A stretch of 64,000 nucleotides of DNA from Oidiodendron maius Zn (Eukaryota > Ascomycota > Leotiomycetes > Myxotrichaceae). The position numbers were made by a program, and so were the translations under genes. The notes beneath the pieces are model-generated. The model was not told the origin of the DNA and made no database searches. It saw only the letters and a program-made list of their open reading frames with translations. Location of the stretch: contig KN832870.1 in NCBI GenBank assembly GCA_000827325.1, positions 5,704,001 to 5,768,000 of the forward strand, given 5' to 3'. Numbering within the stretch: position 1 is the stretch's first letter; the number at the start of each line of letters is the position of its first letter. Positions 56,657 to 64,000 of this stretch are shown piece after piece.

Positions 56657-57240
56657 CAACTTACTTACCCGGTTCCCTTGAATCTGCTTCCGCATGACAT
56701 GGAAAGAACGCAGCGTCGAAGGGTATCGAAGAGAACTCCTTCCACCTCATCAAAGGAGAGTAATATGGGACTTATAGAAGGACCGGCAGGGACAGGAGGA
56801 TGATGTTTTGCAATTTAAATAGTTGTAGTTTTGTATTCAGAGGCGTCGGGACTTATTCGATAGGAGACCACAGATGTAAGTTAGCTTAACCATCACCGTC
56901 TTCATCCTGAAAGAATTATCGGCACTGCAACATTGAAAAGATCTTGCGCTAGAGTAAACTCATCGAGGAAGCTCGTTCTGACTCATTACCTGCTGGAGCA
57001 GCTGTATTAAAGATAGAATAAATTCCCGCGATACATCAATCCAACGGCGTAGATCTAGAGTGTTGCGATCTGATGCGTCCTGGACAAGATCGACCGTGGC
57101 TTGCACTTCCGCCGCGTCCCAACATCGTAGGGTAGTCCATGATCAGGATGATCTTTTCTCTGGAGGCATCGATCATTGTGGGGTTGTAGATGTCTGGAAT
57201 CTGCGAATACGGTTCGAGGAGAGGGAGCGAAGGCCACATG
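56657..57240. other. Intergenic, no firm gene
   Basis: Open but unrecognised stretches on the minus strand at 57036-57240. No feature supported. Confidence 0.35.
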
Positions 57241-58427
57241 CTCGCATTTATTGGGTTCGTCTCGTCGGAGGCGCACCGCTGGTGTCCACCACAGTGCTAC
57301 GCCGTTGTACGTTGATGGAAAAGGCAATGCAGTGCACAGTGATGAGTTCGAAATTGGACCCACAAATCATCGATCGTTCTTTGATTTTGGCAAAGGAGCG
57401 TTGGATATCGACCGTGGGCCTTGTATGCTTCCATTTCCGCTCCACGATCCCGATCATGAGATGCTGATTCATCGTCCCAGGGTCTACAATTGAGGACTAC
57501 GTATCGGCCATTGCGAATAGAGAGATTGCCTGCGCCAAGAATGGGCTCAAATATCCTAGAATGCCGGAAGGCCTATTTTACGGACCGAGACAATACCAAC
57601 CCAGTGCACGCACAAAACTCTTCGCCTTGACAAATTATCTAAAAGTGGCACCATACGTCCTACCAGAGCAGCAAGTAACACATAGTTCTGTTCTTTGGCA
57701 TGAAGATTTGCACACACAAAATTTGTTTGTTGACCCAGAAAAGCCGACTCGAATCTTGGGCATCATTGATTGGCAATCCGTCAGCGCGTCACCACTTTTC
57801 ATGCAGGTCGCACGCCCTGCATTCCTGGATTTCAATGGGCCGATCCCCGAGAAGCTGGGTAAAATCAGTCTCCCCCAGAACTTCGAAAGGCTGTCTCCCA
57901 ACAACAAACGCGAGGCGAAGGCCCTGCAGCAAGCCCAGACGCTCCACAACCTCTATATGGCCCGGTGTTATCAGCAAAATCCCGAAGCATTCCTGGCCAT
58001 GCAGCAGAAAGACAGCCTACGTCACCAGGTCACCGTTGTGCCGGGCACGATTCTAATGGATTACGAACCGTACCTAGACCACCTGTTGAGGGACGTCGAA
58101 AAGGAATGGTCCAATATCGTGGGTCTAGGACCAGATGGGGACCCGTTGATACGGTGTCCACTTCATTTCTCAACCGACGAAATAGAGCAGCAGGAAGAAA
58201 ACGAGAAACTATGGGCCCAAGGGGTGGAGCTTATGAATAATTTCATTTGTGACGCAGGAGGGTTTAAACATTGGGATGGCAGGGTAGGCAATGAGGATTA
58301 CAAGACCTTAAAAGCCCAGCTGGCTAGCGGCATAGAACGGTTTCTGGATCGCGAGGCCAGGAACGCAGAGGAGCGGGCTGCATGGTTGAAAGCACTGCCT
58401 TTTGTTGATCAAGAGGAGGCGCACTGA
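57241..58427 (+). pseudogene. APH/AIM9-like kinase lacking its N-lobe
   Basis: Two joined segments: up to 57422 and 57481-58427. The splice restores GALDIDRGPWSTIEDYVSAI, a well-known block of fungal AIM9-like phosphotransferases. EFEIGPTNHRSFFDFGKG precedes it. HEDLHTQNLFVD supplies the catalytic Asp and Asn, and GIIDWQS the Mg-binding Asp. The C-terminal helices and tail are full length. What is missing is the whole N-lobe, including the glycine loop and ATP-binding lysine: no matching coding sequence precedes the first block in this orientation and there is no ATG in frame. Likely a truncated, inactive copy, though an undetected upstream exon is not ruled out. Confidence 0.65.
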
Positions 58428-59133
58428 ATAACTGTAAAATATTGTCATTACTGTAATAAATAGTTGCGTGTGGCATTTGTGGCCGGGACATCTACAAGAC
58501 AGAAGACTTACGACACTCTTGGCTAGCGATCTCAAAGTTAGTTATGCTTACTGCGTAAAGAACCCGCGTTCGCAGCCTGATCCTTGAAGAGAAATTCGCG
58601 AACCACTTAACCCCGACTTGAAATTATGTGACCGTAGGAGGGTAACTCGTTAAGTCGGCAGGTTGTTCCTCTGCTGAAGGTGGTGTTGTAGACAACTCGG
58701 ATTGTATAGCGAAAATAGCACTGGATCCTGGTTCTGGCGAAGCCATTGTCTGCTGTCAGTGAACAACAAGGAGAAAGAGCACTGCACTACCAGGTCTATT
58801 CTATTTGTAACAGAAAAGTTGAAGTAGACGTTGGGTGGGCACAGAATTGACCCTGAAAACTAAAGTTCACATGTTCCAAAATGGCAAAAAAATGCAATGC
58901 CAATATTGCAATAGTCAGCAATATATATTGGAATACTCAATTCCAATATTGTATTGCATGATATTCGGATAACCATGTATTGTATTGCAATAATATTACA
59001 ATATGAAATATTACAATAATATTGCAATATATATTGTAATAGCCTTATATTATTCCCCACACTGGCCAATACCGCGCTCAACTGATTTGAGAAAAGACCA
59101 CTGTATAGCATAGCGAGACATGCGAAGAGAGTT
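58428..59133. other. AT-rich palindromic spacer
   Basis: 58890-59045 is an array of aatattgcaat-like words in both orientations, able to form many short hairpins. It abuts the truncated end of the isopropylmalate synthase gene. No gene. Confidence 0.6.
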
Positions 59134-60191
59134 CTATCCGCAAGGTGCTCGGAGATGGACTGGAATCTTATTGCTGACCTCCACCACTCCGATGACCCTT
59201 TCGAGGTCCGAGAAGTCAATATTCGAGTATACACCTTGCTTGTCGAGATTCAAGGCAAGAGTGACAAGATCAACATTGCCAGTTCTCTCGCCATTCCCAA
59301 AGAGACAGCCCTCCACTCTGTCCGCGCCAGCCATCTGCGCGAACTCGGCAGCAGCAATGGCACATCCCCGGTCGTTATGCGGGTGGACTGAAACACATAT
59401 CTTCTCCCTCTCGCTAATATGGGTGCAGAAATATTCAATCTGATCTGCATAAACGTTGGGCGTAGACATTTCCACCGTGGCTGGGAGATCAAATATGATA
59501 GGCTGGTCGGGCGAAGGTTCCCAAGCCGCCCTGACAGCATTGCAAACCCTAATTATAAACTCCGGGCTGGAATCCGAGAAACACTCGGGACTGAATTCCA
59601 GAAGCCATTCCGTTGCTGCCTGCTCGGGATCACCTTTCGTAATCGCCCGCGCATATTTTGTGGACGCTACTGCGAGGTTGAGGGTCTCCTCTTCAGTCAT
59701 CCCAAAAACTATCTGTCGAAAGCATTGGCTTGTTGCAAGGTATATGTGTAAAATGGCCTTCTTGGCACCCTTGAGAGAGTCCACCGTTCGTCTGACGAGC
59801 TCTTCTCGACATGGTGAGAGAACCTGAAGGTATACATCATCTGGGACGGCTCCGGGAGTCTCGACGAGACGGCGTGTAAACTCAAAATCTGTTTGCGACG
59901 CCGAAGGGAACGAGACCTCGATCTCTTTATACCCAAGCTCGATCAGCATCTTAAAGTATTCCCATTTCTGCTTACTGTCCTATTTTCCGTCCACCAATTA
60001 GCCTTGTAACCTCCATATGGGGGCTTTCCAAATGTCCAGGGCGTACCATAGGATCGATTAAACTTTGATTGCCATCACGCAAATCGGTCGAGAGCCATCG
60101 TGGAGGCTTTGTGATAGTTCTACTTGGCCACTGTCGATTATCGAGCTTAAGTGTGGGGAAAGGTTTGTATTTGGTTGAGGGATCCTTGAGC
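59134..60191 (-). CDS. 2-isopropylmalate synthase, catalytic part only
   Basis: Exons (transcript order) ~60191-60047 and 59967-59134; a small first exon is probably still missing. The N-terminal [10 protein letters not shown] motif holds the catalytic Arg/Asp and Asp metal ligand. [14 protein letters not shown] is the HxH metal site and [12 protein letters not shown] the conserved loop of LeuA. Family members make 2-isopropylmalate from acetyl-CoA and 2-oxoisovalerate in leucine synthesis. Normal fungal LeuA is about 600 aa with a C-terminal leucine-sensing dimer domain. Here the frame ends right after [10 protein letters not shown], near the end of the barrel, so the communication and regulatory domains are lost. 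It may be a secondary-metabolism type variant insensitive to leucine, or a dead copy; the abrupt end beside an AT palindrome array favours truncation. Confidence 0.72.
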
Positions 60192-61251
60192 CTTCAAATA
60201 ACTTATTAGTTTCTGTTGATCAGGGCCTCAAGCATACATCACGCATCCTTTAGGATTCAGGATTCAGGATTCAGAGGATTCAAGTGAGTCATTAAGAGAC
60301 CAAATAGGTCTATATAAAGGGGCCTTACTCCAGCATACCTGTGTTCTGTAGTTGTCTCTGAATCACTCAATAGTCAATATAACTGAGTTTCACCTTGATA
60401 TCCAACTACGACCTGTGCACCCTATATTGCCTCTAATCAAGAGTTTCTTTTGTATATGTTGGGAGGACAGCTGTGCTGGTGTAGAACTTACATTAGCATG
60501 TTCATATAAGGCGTTGAATCCTCAGCCCCAAAAGTATCCTCAGTGATGTCCAAAATCACCCGTCGTGAAAATTTGCGGACTGCTCGGAAAGGCGCGTTCA
60601 GTGAGGTTGGTAAGCGACTTAACTTCTTCCACAGAGTTGAACCGCGCGATAGAAAGAAAAAAAAATAGAGATAATAAGGCTTTAGCTTTCAACGGATTCG
60701 CATATGAGGCAGGTAATTATTGCAGATGAGGCTCCCCACAGTACGTATACTTACTAAACTGTGTTCGGTAGGATTGCGTCCGTGTTGAGCTGGGCTACAA
60801 AGTTGTCGCCCTGTCGATACTCGTGGATAAAAGGAAGGAAACAAGGGAAGGCAATGTACACACGCCCGAAGACTCAATAATGCCATCTCCTAACCAGAGC
60901 GGTCTTCGCCGCTGTTCAAGCGACAGCTCAAGTTAACTGTGGACGGCTTCCGCCGCTGTTCGTTGGCAGCTCTGCGCTCGAATAACACACTAGCTCCTCC
61001 CGTACCACGGCCGCAGCCGCATTCAGCTCAAGAGTGGAAACACATACGTCCGATGCGATTGGCGTTTCGTATTCTTCCGAGCTAGGCATGGCATTGTAAA
61101 ATGGCTGGCCGGAGGAATCCGACTAGCGGATGAACCATATGATGAAACGACTCGGCTTGTACTGTGGTTCGTCCGTGAACCACATTCACCACGGCTCTAC
61201 CTACTACCCTTCCTCTTTGCATTCAACGTCGTCATCATATCCATCATCAGC
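60192..61251. other. Intergenic, no gene
   Basis: A short tandem of aggattc occurs at 60249-60280. No coding region supported. Confidence 0.45.

Positions 61252-61288
<37 letters not shown>
61252..61288 (+). repeat. (tgat)n microsatellite
   Basis: Nine uninterrupted copies of tgat/attg. Confidence 0.95.
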
Positions 61289-61299
61289 CATACACTGTC

Positions 61300-62084
61300 C
61301 CAGCCTCCTTTAGGAAGCTATGCAGGAGTTCTATATAAGTGGCCCCTTCCGGTGTATCTCTTGGCCTGTTCTGCAAAGTGGCAGCTTTGCAGTCCAGTTT
61401 TGGGGTGGAGATAGACCTGTTCCGTCTGTGGCTACTTGACAGAAACCAACATCTGTCTTGTCTACTGTGAGATAAATGGACCCAATATATCCCATGTGTT
61501 TGTGAATTCTCAGATATAAGATTAAGAGGGGTGCCCCAGGCCTCTCCCGTTCTGTATGGGTTCGATGGGGAGGGGCTAGATGTTTGGATACTGGATAGTT
61601 GGGTTTGGATCTGTTCTGCCATCCCTGCCATTTCTTCTGTATCAATCTGTTAGGTGGCTGTTTTGGTGATAGTCTCAATCTGGTTCTCATGCATCTTGGT
61701 CAGGGCTTTAATCTGGTCCTGGTGTGCCTGTTTCTGGTCTTCCATTGCCCTCACGAGCGACTTGACAAGGTCCGTCAAGGTCTTGATCTGTACACTGGTG
61801 TTTGTACCCTTCTCTTGTGACGAATGGGTCATGGCCGTTGCCGCAGGGCGCTCTGCTTTGGCGGCCAGCGCGCGGACCTTCGCCGCAACAATGCGATTAC
61901 GAAGATGGTCATTGACCTCTGTACGTTTGGTCTGCGGCGCCGCAGGTACCGAATCGATAACTTCTATTACATCTTCTGTATCACTAGACCCCGCTCTGGG
62001 CTGCCACATGCTCCGTTCGCGCGCCTTCGGCGTCTGGACGCGCTCCCGACCTGATTGACGCGTCGGACTCGCTCCCTCCGCCAT
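61300..62084 (-). mobile_element. LINE (Tad1-type) ORF1 5' fragment
   Basis: Starts MAEGASPTRQSGRERVQTP, with an acidic ...DVIEVIDSVP stretch and a basic/helical region (VNDHLRNRIVAAKVRALAAK), then a Gln-rich coiled-coil ending at a stop at 61650. In the same frame it resumes as a Gln-rich MAEQIQTQLSSIQ. This is the usual start of Tad1 ORF1 proteins. It then frays into SYxx-like remnants and ends at the microsatellite. Interrupted by at least one stop; dead. Confidence 0.55.
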
Positions 62085-62598
62085 TTGCCTCTCCGCAGCT
62101 TCCCCACTCAGTTCGAAGGAGCGACTGGATGAATGAACCCCAAGGCTGATGATCTATGGGTGATGCGCTTGGGGTTGATGTAACTTAAACTCAGTGGCGA
62201 AAATATTATATAATCATAGGAATTCCCGCACCAGCCGCACCAGCCGCACCAGCCGCGACGGCCGGAAGAGGGAATTAAATGGATACGGCAGATAGGGGAC
62301 TTATTGAAAGATGATGCAGAATGCTAAGCAGCCAGGTTATAATTCGCCGTAAATTTATTGTACTTGATGGTAAGCTGCTAAAGTTATCTGAAGCTAGTTA
62401 ACTAAAGTCCGTAAGCCAAGCGACGAATCTATTACGTATAATCATTGGAGTCTCAGCGATAACAGGAAGCGGGGTTTTAAGTGGGGATAGCAGGCAGGGA
62501 ACCTATCAAAGGGTGATGCAGAACCGCTGCAAAACGCTGTAATAAACGCGCAACTTCCCCATTACATTCGTTGAGCTGCCTCATGTTAAACTCTTGCC
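62085..62598. promoter_or_regulatory. Intergenic / promoter of terminal Zn2Cys6 gene
   Basis: A short (ccgcaccag) triplicate lies at 62229-62256. Nothing else. Confidence 0.4.
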
Positions 62599-64000
62599 AT
62601 GCTGCAGAATAGCCGCAAAAAGCGGACATCCCAGGGCTCTCAACGCACACGTGCTGGAACCAGAATACAGGTCGCTTGTATCAACTGTAAAGAAAGGAAG
62701 CTCAAGGTAATGAATGGTCTTCATGAGTAACATTCTAATGTTCAATGCTCCGCTAATGGGTTGGTATAGTGCGATGATCAAATCCCAGCCTGTGCCAATT
62801 GTGACCGTTATGGTCTAAGTAAGGCAGAGTCCTCTCCTCTCTAGAACTTATGGTCGCTCATTATGTGCTATAGCCTGCCTTGTCGAAGACCCCGCTACGA
62901 AGCGACACCAGCCCCGGAATTACCTGGACACTTTGGAGGACCGAGTTGCTCTTCTTGAGGGTCTCCTACAACAGATTCATCCCGGTATCGCCACTTCTTC
63001 CGTAGGGGCTCAATTGTTTAGCAATGAGGATACCAACCAATCGGCTATACCCAACCACAAGGAGGATGAGGACGGAGTAAGCGATTTGGCTTCAAAGGTC
63101 GGGGTGCTGACTTTGAATGCGGCCGGAGCGGAGCCGCATTACTTGGGTTCGTCATCTGCATTTGCTTTTTCACGCATAGTCAACTCGTCTCTGCGCCAGG
63201 TCGTCCCAGGAAACCCCACTGCTGGATTTGGTCTTACTGAGGAGCCTTCGTCCATGCTATCGCCGTGTCTGTTGCCTGATTATGATTCCTGTCTCACCCT
63301 TAGCAATGCGTACTTCCAGAATCTTCACCCTCAGTACCCCTTCTTGCATGAACCGACCTTCAGATGTTGGGAGAGGGGACTGATTGGGCCGTCTGAAGCA
63401 ACGGAAACTCCCAACTTTGATCCTATACCTTCATTCTTTGTAAACATGGTGAATTTCATGTTTACTGCCCTGTAATGAAATAATTGCTAAATATTCTAGG
63501 TGTATGCCATTGGCAGTTTACTTTTATCGAATTCTGGATCCCTACCGCAAGTAAGTCAGGCCGATGGGTCTTTGTCGTTACATACGCTAACACAATCTCA
63601 GCAACTGTACATTTCAGCACAGCTATATATTAATCATTTGCTGTCATTTGATAATTTGGAAGCTATACAAGCAATACTATGCTGCGCTATGTATTCTCTT
63701 CGAAGTCCTACCGGCCCATCGATTTGGTAAACATTCGTCGTGACGCTGATTATAAAACTCGTCCGCTCACGTGGAAACAGGAAGCTATCTGGACTGGCAC
63801 TTCGCCAATGCACTGAGCTTGGCTACCACCGCAATACCAAACGACTCGGACCAACTGTAACTCCCCTTGAGCGCGAAATGCAAAAGAGAACGTTTTGGTG
63901 CGCCTATGGAATAGACTGTGCAGTTGCCATCACTCTCGGGCGCCCGTTAGGTATACCTCTCAAAGAGGTTGATACGGAGGTACACAAAACTAATACCAAG
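62599..64000 (+). CDS. Zn2Cys6 transcription factor, runs off the window
   Basis: Exons 62599-62706, 62770-62818, 62874-63448, 63500-63726 and 63781 to the window end. The zinc cluster is encoded across three exons: ACINCKERKLK, CDDQIPACANCDRYGL and TC, six cysteines complete. A coiled-coil dimerisation stretch (YLDTLEDRVALLEGLLQQI) follows, then the fungal-specific transcription factor domain with FFVNMVYAIGSLLL, ALRQCTELGYHR and FWCAYGIDCAVAITLGRPLGI. This is the Gal4-type architecture (cluster, linker, coiled coil, middle homology region). The last visible bases may be a donor (gtacac). Target genes lie beyond this window. Confidence 0.86.

Noticed and set aside
57036-57240. N-lobe of the APH-like kinase on the opposite strand
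   Set aside because: A faint resemblance (IPDIY, EKIILIMDY) exists on the minus strand but is too weak and is not supported by splice sites.
61252-61288. CRISPR-like short repeat
   Set aside because: It is a plain tetranucleotide microsatellite without spacers, and the genome is fungal.

Overview
The window looks like a chromosomal segment of a filamentous ascomycete (Pezizomycotina). Genes are split by short spliceosomal introns (about 45-110 bp, GTRNGY donors, CTAAC/CTGAC branch sites close to a YAG acceptor). The gene content is typical of these fungi: HET, NACHT and NB-ARC proteins, Zn2Cys6 regulators, an MFS exporter, small secreted proteins, and Tad1-type LINE, piggyBac and copia debris. 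I cannot name the genus. Exon joins below were worked out by hand from frame, splice sites and family motifs.

Layout. 0.7-13.6 kb holds two very large NLR-type proteins: a hydrolase-like/NACHT/ankyrin/SPRY protein and a HET/NB-ARC/TPR protein, with a zeta-class GST between them. The TPR array contains a 308-N assembly gap. 14.7-21.0 kb holds a T5orf172-like protein, an unusual NTF2-like/MDR oxidoreductase fusion, an APH-type kinase and a Zn2Cys6 regulator. 22.7-31.3 kb holds a small secreted six-cysteine protein, a PH-CNH protein lacking a RhoGEF domain, a second Zn2Cys6 regulator and a FAD oxidoreductase. 31.3-39.7 kb is gene-poor and AT-rich, with an inverted-repeat array, a GRF zinc-finger gene, a decayed secreted-protein gene and a CorA-like membrane protein. 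39.7-42.8 kb carries a protein of about 990 aa in a family I cannot name, followed by a LINE fragment.

44.1-48.3 kb is a divergent pair: a Zn2Cys6 regulator interrupted by one in-frame stop, and an intact MFS exporter. 48.4-51.9 kb is a transposon graveyard (LTR-like copies, a truncated piggyBac, a copia tail) with G/C runs, CACGTG sites and a perfect 26-bp palindrome. 51.9-54.6 kb encodes a protein kinase joined to eight nearly identical WD40 repeats. The last 9 kb holds a two-exon unknown protein, a tiny MADS-like protein, a minisatellite, an APH-like kinase lacking its N-lobe, a 2-isopropylmalate synthase lacking its C-terminal domain, a LINE ORF1 fragment and the 5' part of a fourth Zn2Cys6 regulator.

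The main theme is a concentration of repeat-bearing sensor proteins of the kind used in fungal non-self recognition, set among accessory genes, truncated metabolic genes and mobile elements. The likely working units are regulator/neighbour pairs: MDR-APH-Zn2Cys6, Zn2Cys6-FAD oxidoreductase and Zn2Cys6-MFS. These pairings are inferred from adjacency only.
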